Below, one piece after another: positions 24,134 through 33,100 of a stretch of DNA of 64,000 nt; position 1 is the first letter of the stretch; each line of letters opens with the position of its first letter. Under the pieces are notes generated by a model that saw only the letters and a program-made list of their open reading frames with translations, did no database searches and was not told the DNA's origin. Location of the stretch: the NCBI RefSeq assembly GCF_001429505.1, contig NZ_LMJW01000023.1, forward strand, positions 273,931 to 337,930, in the 5' to 3' direction. The DNA is from Allobosea sp. Root483D1. Its GTDB lineage: Bacteria; Pseudomonadota; Alphaproteobacteria; Rhizobiales; Beijerinckiaceae. The position numbers and the translations under genes were made by a program.

Positions 24134-25224
24134 CCTGCCTCGCGGCCGTGCCAGTCGAGGCCGACGATATCATCGCAGTCGCGCCAGCCGTAATGGCCGC
24201 GCCGTCGGCAGTCGAACGGCACGCCAGCCGGGTCGTCCTCGAGCGCTATCTCACGCCGCTCTCGCCGTTCCTGGCGCAACCTGACTTGACCGAGATCGTC
24301 GTCAACCAGCCGGGCGAAGTCTTCACGGAAGGGCCGGGCGGCTGGCGCTGCCATGCGCTGTCCGATCTCAGCCACGCGCATCTTATGCACTTGGCGACCG
24401 CCGCTGCCGGCTACACCCGGCAAGATATCGGGCCCGATCATCCGATTGTCTCGACGACGCTGCCGGGCGAGGAACGCTGCCAGATCGTAGTCCCGCCTGC
24501 GGTGCCGACCGGAACGGTCAGCCTGACCATCCGAAAACCTTCGACTGTCACGATGACGCTGGAGGATTTCGAGGAGCGCGACCTGTTCTCGGGCATTCGC
24601 GTCACGAGCGACGATCTCTCGGAGCATGAGCAGGAGCTGGTCCGCTTGCGCGATGCCGGAGAGTGGCGAGAGTTTCTGGCGCTCGCCGTCAGAAGCCGCC
24701 GGAACATCATCATCTCGGGTGCGACCGGGTCGGGCAAGACCACGTTATCCAAAGGTCTGATCGCCCAGATTCCGGCGACCGAACGCCTCGTCACCATCGA
24801 GGACACGGCCGAGCTCGTCCTGCCGCAGCCAAATCATGTGCGCCTGCTCTACGCCAAGGACGGGCAAGGCCTTGCCAAGGTTGGCCCGCGCGAGTTGCTG
24901 GAATCCTGCCTGCGCATGCGGCCCGACCGCATCCTGCTGCAGGAGCTGCGCGACGGCACCGCCTTCTTCTACCTGCGCAATGTGAATTCCGGTCATCCAG
25001 GCTCGATCACCACCGTCCATGCCGATTCCGCGCGCCTCGCCTTCGAGCAGTTGACGCTCTTGGTGAAAGAGAGCGCCGAGGGCAGGGACCTTGACCGCGA
25101 CGACATTCGCAACCTGCTGCGCCAGACCGTCGATATCGTCATCCAGATGAAACGCGAGCACGGCCGCTTCCGCATCACGGAGATCGACTATGACCCCGTT
25201 CGAAAGCGTCTCGCCCGCGCGTAA
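24130..25224 (+). CDS. virB11: VirB11, traffic ATPase
   Basis: A 364-residue VirB11/PilT-class hexameric ATPase. Walker [15 protein letters not shown] is near residue 196. [20 protein letters not shown] (Asp box) and [20 protein letters not shown] (Walker B) follow, then [20 protein letters not shown] (His box). It powers pilus assembly and DNA transfer from the cytoplasmic face. Overlaps virB10 by 4 bp and virD4 by 35 bp. Confidence 0.93.
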   Translation: MTCLAAVPVEADDIIAVAPAVMAAPSAVERHASRVVLERYLTPLSPFLAQPDLTEIVVNQPGEVFTEGPGGWRCHALSDLSHAHLMHLATAAAGYTRQDIGPDHPIVSTTLPGEERCQIVVPPAVPTGTVSLTIRKPSTVTMTLEDFEERDLFSGIRVTSDDLSEHEQELVRLRDAGEWREFLALAVRSRRNIIISGATGSGKTTLSKGLIAQIPATERLVTIEDTAELVLPQPNHVRLLYAKDGQGLAKVGPRELLESCLRMRPDRILLQELRDGTAFFYLRNVNSGHPGSITTVHADSARLAFEQLTLLVKESAEGRDLDRDDIRNLLRQTVDIVIQMKREHGRFRITEIDYDPVRKRLARA

Positions 25225-27127
25225 GGTGGCGCTCCGGATCGCTCTCGCGCTCGCCGCCATCGCCGTCTTCCTTTTCGTTGGCTCGAACGTCTTGCTGCTG
25301 GGCTTGCGTAGCCACGATGGCGGTTTCCACTGGAACGAACTCGCGCTGGCCTGGCCGCACTACGGCGCGGATGAACGCCTCGACCGCTGGATCACGTTTG
25401 GCACGCTGGCGGGCACGATCGCAGCCTTTGGGCTGATGGGCATGATCCTTCGGACAAAGCCGCGCCCGCTGCACGGTGAGGCACGCTTCGCCACCGAGCG
25501 CGATATCCGAAAGGCGGGCCTGCGGGCGAAGCAAGGCATCCTGCTTGGTCGAAAGGACGGCCGGTTCCTCTGCTTCGGCGGTCCAGAGCACGTCATGGTC
25601 TATGCGCCAACGCGTTCGGGCAAAGGCGTTGGCTACGTCATTCCAAACCTGTTGAATTGGCCTGATTCCGTCGTCGTCCTCGACGTCAAGAAGGAGAACT
25701 TTGACCGCACCGCGGGTTTTCGTGAGGCGAGCGGGCAGGCGGTTTTCTTGTTCGATCCGCTGGACGAGCACGGCCGCACGGCCCGCTACAATCCGCTGGC
25801 TTACGTCCGCCGCGATCCTGTCGATCTTTATGACGACCTCCAGCGCATCGCGGTCATGCTGTTCCCGGCCGAGAATCGCGCCGACCCCTTCTGGTTCGAG
25901 ACGGCTCGATCGGCATTCGTGGCAATCGGTGGCTATGTCGCCGAGACACCCGGTCTGCCGCTGACCATTGGCGAGATCCTGCGGCAGCTCTCGGCCTCGA
26001 GCGATCTGAAGGCTCACTTCCTCGCGGCGATGAAGGAGCGCGCCAGGAGCACGGCGCCGCTCTCGTCACACTGCGTAGGAGCTTTGAACGACTTTCTGTC
26101 CGCTTCCGAGAACACCATGAACTCGGTGCGCAAGACGACGACCGCGCGGCTGGGCTTGTGGCTCAATCCGCGCATCGACGCGGCGACCTCGGCGAACGAT
26201 TTCGACCTGCGCGACCTGCGCTCCCGGCCGATGTCGATTTATCTCGGCGTCACGCCTGACAATCTCGACCGCATGGCCCCGCTGCTCAACCTGTTCTTCC
26301 AACAGGTCATCGATCTGAACAGTCGCGAGTTGCCGGAGCAGAACCCAAAACTCAACCGCCATGTCATGCTGTTGCTCGACGAGTTTCCGGCGCTCGGCCA
26401 TGTCGGCGTGCTCGCCAAATCCGTGGCCTTCGTCGCCGGCTATGGCATTCGTCTCCTCACCATCATCCAGAGTCCAGCCCAACTGCGCGCGATCTACGGC
26501 CCCGATCTCGCCAAGACGATCATGACCAATCATGCGATCGAGGTCGTGTTCGCGCCGAAAGAGCAGGACGTTGCCAACGAACTCTCCGAACGGATCGGCT
26601 ACGACACTGTGAAATCCAAAAGCCGATCTCGGCCTTGGGGCCTGTCGTCTGGCAAGCGCAGCGAGTCGGTTTCAGACCAGCGCCGCGCGCTGATGCTGCC
26701 GCAGGAGCTCAAGCTGCTCCCGTCATCAAAAGCCTTCATCCTCGCGACCAGCGTGCCGCCGATGATCTGCGACAAGATCATCTATTACGACGATGCAGCC
26801 TTTACCGCGCGCTTGAGACCGGTACCGGTGATCGCCCCCAATCGCGGCCCCTCGAACATGCTGCTGGCCAGCGAGATCACCGAGCTCAAATCCGCCGTCG
26901 CCGAACTGCAGGCGACGTTCCGGACCCGGCTCATGACCGATGAGGAAATCGCCGATGCGTCGTTGATCCCCGACGATGCGACCTTTGACTTCGGCGACGT
27001 TTCCGTCGCTCTCGAGGGGCTGTCCGAGGACGAACTCAAGGGCTGGTGCTCGCGGGTGATCGATGCAGCGATCATCCCGACGAAGGAGACCGTTGGATTG
27101 GTGAGGGAGGCGCACCGTGGACGGTGA
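25190..27127 (+). CDS. virD4: VirD4/TraG coupling protein
   Basis: A 645-residue type IV coupling protein. Two N-terminal transmembrane helices ([40 protein letters not shown]) precede Walker A (VYAPTRSGKGVGYVIPNLLN, ~residue 140) with VVVLDVKKENFDRTAGFREA. Walker B is LLLDEFPALGHVGVLAKSV, and YGIRLLTIIQSPAQLRAIYG follows. It delivers the relaxase-DNA complex to the channel. Translationally coupled to virB11; its end overlaps the next gene by 11 bp. Confidence 0.93.
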   Translation: MTPFESVSPARKVALRIALALAAIAVFLFVGSNVLLLGLRSHDGGFHWNELALAWPHYGADERLDRWITFGTLAGTIAAFGLMGMILRTKPRPLHGEARFATERDIRKAGLRAKQGILLGRKDGRFLCFGGPEHVMVYAPTRSGKGVGYVIPNLLNWPDSVVVLDVKKENFDRTAGFREASGQAVFLFDPLDEHGRTARYNPLAYVRRDPVDLYDDLQRIAVMLFPAENRADPFWFETARSAFVAIGGYVAETPGLPLTIGEILRQLSASSDLKAHFLAAMKERARSTAPLSSHCVGALNDFLSASENTMNSVRKTTTARLGLWLNPRIDAATSANDFDLRDLRSRPMSIYLGVTPDNLDRMAPLLNLFFQQVIDLNSRELPEQNPKLNRHVMLLLDEFPALGHVGVLAKSVAFVAGYGIRLLTIIQSPAQLRAIYGPDLAKTIMTNHAIEVVFAPKEQDVANELSERIGYDTVKSKSRSRPWGLSSGKRSESVSDQRRALMLPQELKLLPSSKAFILATSVPPMICDKIIYYDDAAFTARLRPVPVIAPNRGPSNMLLASEITELKSAVAELQATFRTRLMTDEEIADASLIPDDATFDFGDVSVALEGLSEDELKGWCSRVIDAAIIPTKETVGLVREAHRGR

Positions 27128-28220
27128 TCGCAAAATCGAGGCAGAGTTCGCGATCGAGCACGGCCCTGAAAAGGATCGGGCCGCCAACCGTTCCTCAGGC
27201 GCATCTCCAAGAGCCAAAGCCGAACAAGCGGAGTTTGATCTTGGGCCGAATGCGAACCTCGACGGCGACACAGCCATGCCAGAGCGCCTCCGACGCAAAT
27301 ACTATGTCGCGGAAGCGGGCGCCGGAAACGAAGCAAAGGTCTATGCCGATCCCAAAGGTGAGTATCTTGCGTTCAAGGTCTCGGTCGCGCGCTTGGCGAC
27401 GCGGCTCGAAGATGCCGGCGTCATCCGAGACATGGTGTCGATCGCTCAGCACCGGAGTTGGCGGGAGCTTGAGCTGCGCGGTTCGGAAGAGTTTCGGCGC
27501 ACCGCCTGGCTCGAAGCCTCGGTGCGCGGTTTGTCCGTGCGTGGGTACGAGCCAGACCCGGTTGATCGGGCCGCCTTGTCTTTTCGGACAAAGGCAGAGG
27601 ACCGGTCAACGCGAGCGCCGTCACAATCCCGGCGGCCCGAAGCGGAAGCGTCGGAGACGAAATTCGTGGCAGGCGTTTCGACCAAAAGACCGATCGACGT
27701 CACCGTACCTCCGCCTGAGCGCAGCACCCAGACAAGGCGCCAAACCGAGAACGATCCAGCGCCGTTCCAGGGGCCGATTGGCTCAGATCGATCATCGTCG
27801 CGGGGAGCCTATATTGCGGGGCAACGGCCTGCAGACAGGCCAGGCACGACGATCGAAGTCGTGCAGCTGAGAGCCGCAGCTTCACATCAATCTTCACGCA
27901 TCGCCTGGCAGCGGCGTGCCGAGATGTTTCGGTCGGGCGATCGTCTGCCTAACGCAGGCGATGACGTCGTCAGAGCCGCACGGTCGCAGCTCGCGGCGAT
28001 CGAGCGGGCTTTGACCAAAGCCATTCGCGATCCGGAATTGCGGCGTACCGTCGTCGCTCACGCGAAGGAGCGGATTGCGGAACAGCTTGAGAGAGGCGGG
28101 GAATTCAAGCACGCGGAACTGCGAGAGCGAACGCCACATAGCAAACGTTCGCCGGAAGGCAGATCCGACCCAAGGCGCCAAAACCGGTCGGATCGAACTG
28201 AGGTCCAGCGGGAGCGATGA
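27117..28220 (+). CDS. LPD7-domain protein, probable transfer-associated
   Basis: A 367-residue hydrophilic protein from a GTG start overlapping virD4. Residues ~55-150 fit the large polyvalent protein-associated domain 7: RRKYYVAEAGAGNEAKVYAD, YLAFKVSVARLATRLEDAGV, IRDMVSIAQHRSWRELELRG, TAWLEASVRGLSVRGYEPDP. LPD7 is found at the C-termini of relaxases and other conjugative polyproteins. No relaxase HUH motif or primase motif is visible here. The rest is Arg/Glu-rich and probably disordered. It could be the detached C-terminal part of a relaxase or a DNA-processing accessory. Confidence 0.65.
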   Translation: MDGDRKIEAEFAIEHGPEKDRAANRSSGASPRAKAEQAEFDLGPNANLDGDTAMPERLRRKYYVAEAGAGNEAKVYADPKGEYLAFKVSVARLATRLEDAGVIRDMVSIAQHRSWRELELRGSEEFRRTAWLEASVRGLSVRGYEPDPVDRAALSFRTKAEDRSTRAPSQSRRPEAEASETKFVAGVSTKRPIDVTVPPPERSTQTRRQTENDPAPFQGPIGSDRSSSRGAYIAGQRPADRPGTTIEVVQLRAAASHQSSRIAWQRRAEMFRSGDRLPNAGDDVVRAARSQLAAIERALTKAIRDPELRRTVVAHAKERIAEQLERGGEFKHAELRERTPHSKRSPEGRSDPRRQNRSDRTEVQRER

Positions 28221-28606
28221 GGTTCTGCTCAACAGACAAAGTCAACGATTTGCGCCTGCACCCGGTTTTCTCCAGCGAGATGGAGTGTATCGCCGCGCGC
28301 ACGATGTTTTCGTCAGCCAGATTTCGGTGGCGTCCTCGCCTTTCTGCAGCAGCCGGCACGGCACCGAAAATCCTTCGGGAGGTGCTTTACTTTGGCGAGT
28401 TGCTTGAGCGCCGGCCGCCTACGTTCGCCGGCGACGACTTTGTAGTGGCCTTCGGCATTGAACTTGACGTTGAGCCCTTGCCTGAGCCCGTGCGCACGGA
28501 TGCTGACTGCCAGTTGGTCGATGCCGTCCTTGCGTCCGGCCTGGCGCACATTCTCGGGCGAGGGCATCAGCATTGAGGGCAATGGTAACCGGAGCGTAAC
28601 GACCAT
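28221..28606 (-). pseudogene. Decayed ParB-domain gene fragment
   Basis: From 28606 the minus strand encodes LRLPLPSMLMPSPENVRQAG, GIDQLAVSIRAHGLRQGLNV, GHYKVVAGERRRPALKQLAK and VKHLPKDFRC, the start of a ParB/Spo0J nuclease-like domain as in plasmid ParB proteins of the ~600-700-residue class. Frame slips follow: the expected box (A)ENVVRAAMHP appears as ENIVRAAIHS in another frame near 28290. The protein ends there, so only ~100 residues of the domain remain. Confidence 0.6.
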
Positions 28607-28621
28607 GTTATTACGGCGCTT

Positions 28622-28640
28622 GTAATGATCCCATCATTAC
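28622..28640. promoter_or_regulatory. Perfect palindromic operator of the TacAT module
   Basis: GTAATGAT CCC ATCATTAC: 8-bp perfect arms with a 3-bp spacer, ending 29 bp before the antitoxin ATG. Related half-sites (GTTATTACG, CGTAACGAC) lie just upstream at ~28600-28617. Ribbon-helix-helix antitoxins of the TacA type bind such palindromes to repress their own operon. Confidence 0.7.
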
Positions 28641-28669
28641 GCTATATTGAAAGGCAGAGGAGTGTCCCA

Positions 28670-28963
28670 ATGGCCACGTCACACACAAGCAATGCGGAGC
28701 GTAGCGAACCGCTGAACATCCGCATCAAGCCTAGCATCCGCAGCCTCATTGACCGAGCCGCAGAGCTGGTGAAGCAGAACCGCACCGACTTCATGCTCGA
28801 GGCGTCGGAGCAGCGCGCGCAACGCGTGCTGCTGGATCGCGTCGTGTTCCCGGTAAGCCAGGAAGCATACGCTGAGTTCGTAGCTCGACTCGATGCGCCG
28901 GCACAGCCGAACGAGCGCCTGAAGCGCACCATGACCGCAAAGGCGCCGTGGGACGCCGCGTGA
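28670..28963 (+). CDS. TacA-type antitoxin (DUF1778, ribbon-helix-helix)
   Basis: A 97-residue DUF1778 protein: RSEPLNIRIKPSIRSLIDRA (RHH strand and helix), QNRTDFMLEASEQRAQRVLL, and a C-terminal toxin-binding tail (FVARLDAPAQPNERLKRTM, ending in AKAPWDAA). It neutralises the adjacent GNAT toxin and represses the operon with it. The ATG at 28670 follows a perfect palindrome and a purine-rich leader. Overlaps the toxin start (GTGA). Confidence 0.9.
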   Translation: MATSHTSNAERSEPLNIRIKPSIRSLIDRAAELVKQNRTDFMLEASEQRAQRVLLDRVVFPVSQEAYAEFVARLDAPAQPNERLKRTMTAKAPWDAA

Positions 28964-29469
28964 CGCTTTTTGCACCCGCCCCCCTGGCCGTGGATCACGA
29001 TCTTACCGAATTCGACTCCGGTATCGCCGAGCTCGATGACTGGCTACGGAAGCGTGCGCGCTCCAACCAGGCTACCGGCGCTTCGCGCACCTTCGTGTTG
29101 TGCGACGGCAAACGCGTCGTCGGCTACTACGCGCTCGCTACCGGCGCCGTTGCACAGAAAGATGCTCCTGGGCGCATCAAGCGCAACATGCCTGATCCGA
29201 TTCCATTTGCCGTGCTCGGCCGCCTCGCCATCGACCAGGCATTCCAGGGCCGAGGCATCGGTCGCGCACTCGTGCGCGATGCCGGTCTTAGGCTGCTGCA
29301 GGCAGCGGAGATCGTCGGCATTCGGGGCATGCTCGTGCACGCGATATCCGAGGATGCGAAGGCCTTTTACCTTGCGCTTGGCTTCGCCCCGTCTCCTAGC
29401 GAGCCCATGATGCTGATGGTCACGCTGCACGATCTAACAGCTGCGATTGAAGCGGGAAAACCCGCCTAA
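28960..29469 (+). CDS. TacT-type GNAT toxin (aminoacyl-tRNA acetyltransferase)
   Basis: A 169-residue GNAT. VTLFAPAPLAVDHDLTEFDS and SGIAELDDWLRKRARSNQAT are the TacT N-terminus. VLGRLAIDQAFQGRGIGRAL holds the acetyl-CoA loop Q-G-x-G-x-G/A, and AKAFYLALGFAPSPSEPMML carries the conserved Tyr-x-x-x-GF. TacT enzymes acetylate the amino group of charged tRNAs and stop translation. The GTG at 28960 overlapping the antitoxin stop is chosen; GTG at 28948 is in frame. Confidence 0.9.
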   Translation: MTLFAPAPLAVDHDLTEFDSGIAELDDWLRKRARSNQATGASRTFVLCDGKRVVGYYALATGAVAQKDAPGRIKRNMPDPIPFAVLGRLAIDQAFQGRGIGRALVRDAGLRLLQAAEIVGIRGMLVHAISEDAKAFYLALGFAPSPSEPMMLMVTLHDLTAAIEAGKPA

Positions 29470-29805
29470 CGCTGAAGCGCTTCCGTGTCGGAAGCGATCC
29501 GAGCCGACAGCTCTGCATTCAGCCGTGACGACCACGGGCACCAGGCGTTGCCCGGAAGAGAATCACTCCCAACGTCGGCAAGATACTTTTCGACGTAGGT
29601 GACATTGGCGTCGCACACCTCTGCGGCCAGCTCAAAAGAGGAAATCGAGTCTGGCTCGAGATGGGAGGACATGCACTTTCGTGGCCGAAGGATTGGCGAG
29701 GATCGATCGAGCCTCGTCGATCTTCGCGACGTCCACGAGTTTGAGAATGAACTCGTGCAGGACGCCGTCAGGCGATTTCTGCTGATCGCTGGAATAGGCT
29801 GCCAT
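29466..29805 (-). pseudogene. Unrecognised minus-strand remnant downstream of tacT
   Basis: Two neighbouring minus-strand frames give protein-like pieces. From an ATG at 29805: MAAYSSDQQKSPDGVLHEFI, then KLVDVAKIDEARSILANPSA, 57 residues to a stop at 29632. Just downstream in another frame: ELAAEVCDANVTYVEKYLAD, then SRLNAELSARIASDTEALQR. They may be one frameshifted small protein convergent with tacT. I do not recognise the family. Confidence 0.3.
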
Positions 29806-29933
29806 GTCGCCCCCACCGCGGCGAGTCCGTTACCAGCGATCCTGACTTCCAATAATGCACCGTGCAAGGCACAGCTTGGCGAAGCAGCAATCTAGCGCGC
29901 ACCGGATCGCAGTAGCCGCTGCCCCCGCAGTTG

Positions 29934-30252
29934 CTAGGCGCGTTCCAAATCCTCGCCGCCGAACTTCACCTTGGACGGGAGCGCATGACGATGTCGCCCT
30001 CGGCTAGCGTCGGGGCGAGCTGGGTCTCGACATAGAGATCGAATGCGACCCGATCCACCGCTTGTCGACGACCATCGGGCGGTCAGGCCGTAACAGCGCA
30101 GGCCCGCGATGAAGCTCTGGGCTCGCCAGTGCCCGAAGGGAGTGGACTCGCGCAACCTCTCTCCACATGGGCTGCGGCTACGCAGCCCGACCAACTTTGT
30201 GTTGATCGAGGTTTGGTCGATGAAGACGAATGGAACTGAACAGATCGGCCTG
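29934..30252 (-). pseudogene. IS630-family transposase fragment (DDE core)
   Basis: The frame starting near 30240 encodes FVFIDQTSINTKLVGLRSRS, GERLRESTPFGHWRAQSFIA and GLRCYGLTA, the first catalytic Asp region of IS630-type DDE transposases (FIDET...). After a frameshift near 30080 a second frame continues VDRVAFDLYVETQLAPTLAE then GDIVM, where the second Asp of the triad would follow. It ends abruptly, and both ends of the element are missing. Confidence 0.6.
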
Positions 30253-30400
30253 CGGCAGCCCACTGTCTGCGCGCCTGTCGATAAGTTCCATAAGATACCT
30301 TATGCGAATTGGACCTGTCGAACCTCATTAGAAGGGTCGCGCCCCTCCTCATTAGACATGTCATTTTTTTCTCGGCGTTGCGGCTGGGGAGTTGCGGGCG

Positions 30401-31694
30401 ATGACGGTGTTATCGATGAGCCGGACGGAAATCGACCGGGTTCATGTGCTGAAGGATCTGCTGGCGGAGCGGATTCTAACTGGCGAAGCGGCACAGCTCC
30501 TTGGCGTGAGCTCACGCCAGGTCTTTCGGCTGTCGCGGGCCTATCACGATGGCGGCCCGGCGGCGCTGGTCTCCAAGAAGCGAGGCAAGGCGAGCAACTA
30601 CCCCTCCCTGGTTCGGACGCAGGCCATCGCGTTGATCAGGGCCAACTACCTTGATTTTGGGCCGACGCTGGCGGCCGAGAAGCGTGCGGAGCGCCATGGG
30701 CTAAGGCTCGGCGTCGAGACCGTACGACGCTGGATGATCGCCGACGGGATCTGGCGCGATCGCCGGGAGCGGCTCAAGCCGGTGCACCAGCCGCGCCATC
30801 GTCGCGACTGTGTCGGTGAGCTCGTCCAGATCGATGGCTCGCAGCATTGGTGGTTCGAAGACCGCGGCCCGCAATGCACCCTGCTCGTCTGCATCGATGA
30901 TGCGACCAGCCGCCTGATGCACCTGCAGTTCGTCACGGCGGAGTCGACCTTCGACTACTTTGCAGCGACGCGCAGCTATCTGCAGCGATGGGAAGCCTGT
31001 CGCCTTCTACTCGGACAAGCACGCGACGTTTTGGGTCAACAATGTCGGCGCCACCGGCGGCAACGGCAACGGCATGACCCAGCTCGGCCGGGCGCTGGAT
31101 CAGCTCAACATCGACATCATCTGCGCGAACGTTCCGCAGGCCAAAGGCCGGGTCGAGCGAGCCAACGGCACTCTGCAGGACCGGCTGGTGAAGGAACTGC
31201 GGCTCGAAGGAATATCCTCAATCGAGGCTGGCAACGCCTTCCTGCCGGGCTGCATGGAGGACTTCAACCGACGCTTCGCCAAGGGTCCCTTCAACGACAA
31301 GGATTTGCATCGCCCGGTCGCTGATAACGACGATATTGACGAGGCCTTCGCCTGGAAGGAGGAGCGGACGGTTTCGCAGAGCCTGACACTGCAATACGAC
31401 AAGATGCTGTTCATCCTCGAGCCAACGCCGATGACACGCCCCCTCGCCCGTCAGCGTGTCACGATCTACGACTATCCGGATGGTCGGTTTGCGATCCGGC
31501 ACCAGGGCCTCGACCTGCCCTATCGGACTTTCGACAAGGTTCAGCAGGTCGATCAGGCCACGATCGTCGAGAACAAACGGTTAGGTGTGACGCTGGCCTA
31601 CATTGCCGAGCGCCAGAAGGAGCTCAACATGTCACGCAGCGGCCGAGCACCTCGACGGCAGGGTCAGGGTAAGAGCAACTTCAGGGCGGGCTAG
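30401..31694 (+). pseudogene. ISNCY-family transposase, frameshifted
   Basis: The N-terminal frame (MTVLSMSRTEIDRVHVLKDL; ILTGEAAQLLGVSSRQVFRL; VGELVQIDGSQHWWFEDRGP) carries the HTH and the first catalytic Asp of ISNCY/IS1202-type DDE enzymes. Near 30990 the frame changes. GKPVAFYSDKHATFWVNNVG then supplies the second Asp, and VPQAKGRVERANGTLQDRLV the Glu, with a normal C-terminus (DIDEAFAWKEERTVSQSLTL). One extra base (or two missing) in CTGCAGCGATGGGAAG explains the break. Otherwise full-length. No clear terminal inverted repeats were found. Confidence 0.8.
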
Positions 31695-31754
31695 AGCAGC
31701 GAACAAGCCAGACAATCCGGGATGTTGGGTCGCAAGCGGCCGTCGCTGGCGGCG

Positions 31755-32294
31755 TTACAGGGCAGAGGATCGATAGTTCCTCCGCGTGAGCCGATATGAT
31801 TTCATTGGAATGGCGCCGTACATCATATCGCCCGCGTGCTGCATCCCGATCTTCTCTGCAATACGATGCGATGCGACATTCCGAGTATCGATGTCGGCGA
31901 CTATCTCGGGAAGACCGATTTGATCGAATGCGTAGGACACAAAAGGCCGTGCTGCCTCCGTTCCATATCCCTGCCCCCAAGCTGATCTATTCAGACGCCA
32001 GCCAATCTCCACTTTCGGGCCGATGCCGTCGTATGGGATCAAGAGTACCCATCCTAAAAAACGACTTTCGGTGTCTCGGCTAAAAATTGACCAGTAGCCA
32101 AGCCCCTTGCCAAAATCGGTTTGGATGCGTTCTCTCAAGAAGGCTTCATGCTTCTCAGTATCGTCCCACGGGCCAGGAATGTACTGGACTACCCGTGGGT
32201 CGCGATCCATCGCCAGACACGCTTCGAAATCGACCATCGTTCGGGGCCGGAGAGCTAGGCGATCGGTCTCGAAAGCGGGAAGCACAACGAACAC
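31755..32294 (-). CDS. GNAT-family N-acetyltransferase (RimJ/RimL-like)
   Basis: A 179-residue acetyltransferase of the ribosomal-protein/RimJ-like group: FETDRLALRPRTMVDFEACL, GYWSIFSRDTESRFLGWVLL, WRLNRSAWGQGYGTEAARPF (acetyl-CoA-binding Q/R-G-x-G-x-A loop) and IDTRNVASHRIAEKIGMQHA. The substrate cannot be inferred. It lies between an IS remnant and the Xre-RES module and is probably cargo. Start MFVVLPAFETDRL is typical. Confidence 0.8.
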   Translation of the reverse strand: MFVVLPAFETDRLALRPRTMVDFEACLAMDRDPRVVQYIPGPWDDTEKHEAFLRERIQTDFGKGLGYWSIFSRDTESRFLGWVLLIPYDGIGPKVEIGWRLNRSAWGQGYGTEAARPFVSYAFDQIGLPEIVADIDTRNVASHRIAEKIGMQHAGDMMYGAIPMKSYRLTRRNYRSSAL

Positions 32295-32298
32295 TAAT

Positions 32299-32570
32299 GA
32301 TAATGCTGAAAGCCGAAAAGGGCCGTTCTCTGCCCTTCAGTGGGAGCGTCGCGCCCTGCCCACACGGCCGCTTGTACCCGCGCCGCAGCGCGGCCGAGCA
32401 ACCCTGACCATCTCTGCCGCGCTGCTTGGCACGCTGTGCAAGTGCGAAGAGATGCAACTGACGCTGGTCGCCGGCGGGCGGGAGCTTATGGAAGCCGGCT
32501 CTACAACGATCCGAGCCACCGCGAGGTTCTCGGTTACATCGCGGTTCACGCGGATCCTTGAACTCAGCGC
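32299..32570. other. Intergenic tract without a supported gene
   Basis: About 270 bp between the GNAT gene and the Xre-RES operator. A short plus-strand frame ends RLYNDPSHREVLGYIAVHAD just before 32561, but it has no convincing start and I recognise no family. It is probably a remnant. Confidence 0.35.
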
Positions 32571-32602
32571 GTCAACTGTCATATAAAATCACGACAGTTG
32601 AC
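32571..32602. promoter_or_regulatory. Operator-promoter of the first Xre-RES module
   Basis: Arms GTCAACTGTC (32571-32580) and GACAGTTGAC (32593-32602) are exact reverse complements over 10 bp with a 12-bp spacer ATATAAAATCAC. The spacer contains a -10-like TATAAA. The antitoxin ATG lies 4 bp after the right arm. Binding of the Xre antitoxin would occlude the promoter. Confidence 0.8.
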
Positions 32603-32605
32603 TAG

Positions 32606-33100
32606 ATGAAGTGCGCCATGGCGGTTGCGGCCGAAAAGATGCCACCGGAAACCGGTGGAACTCTACATAGGGTGACGGAGCTCCTGGGCGGCGCTAGGCT
32701 GCTAGCGTGGCGCGTCACCAGCTCCCTCGATGCGCATGAGATGCTTTTGCGAGGCTTACCGCCTTCGGCATTGGATCATCTGGTCGGGCAACTCACCTAC
32801 ATTCGCAAGGCGGATTCGCTGGAGAAGGCTTTCGGCATGAGTCTGCGAACCTACCAACGACGGAAGGATGCGCCGGCGAAACCACTGAGCCAAGAGCAGA
32901 GCGGACGGGCTTGGAAGTTTGCTGAAATTCTGTCCAAGGCGACGGATGTGTTCGGGTCTCAGGCGGAAGCGGAGCAGTGGCTAGAGCGTCCGGCGATCGG
33001 CCTTGACCAGCGTCGCCCGATCGACCTTCTGGCGACGCCGGCCGGCGTCGAGCTGGTCGAGGAGCACCTGACCCGGCTCGACTATGGTGTGTATGCGTGA
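32606..33100 (+). CDS. Xre/MbcA/ParS-type antitoxin of a RES module
   Basis: A 164-residue protein with the Xre-like HTH (LVGQLTYIRKADSLEKAFGM, SLRTYQRRKD) and C-terminal DUF2384 toxin-binding domain (RAWKFAEILSKATDVFGSQA, AEQWLERPAIGLDQRRPIDL, GVELVEEHLTRLDYGVYA). It neutralises the RES toxin, and its C-terminus blocks the toxin's active site in studied homologues. Starts at 32606, 32618 or 32639 are all ATG; the first is nearest the operator. Overlaps the toxin start by 4 bp (GTGA). Confidence 0.9.
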   Translation: MKCAMAVAAEKMPPETGGTLHRVTELLGGARLLAWRVTSSLDAHEMLLRGLPPSALDHLVGQLTYIRKADSLEKAFGMSLRTYQRRKDAPAKPLSQEQSGRAWKFAEILSKATDVFGSQAEAEQWLERPAIGLDQRRPIDLLATPAGVELVEEHLTRLDYGVYA

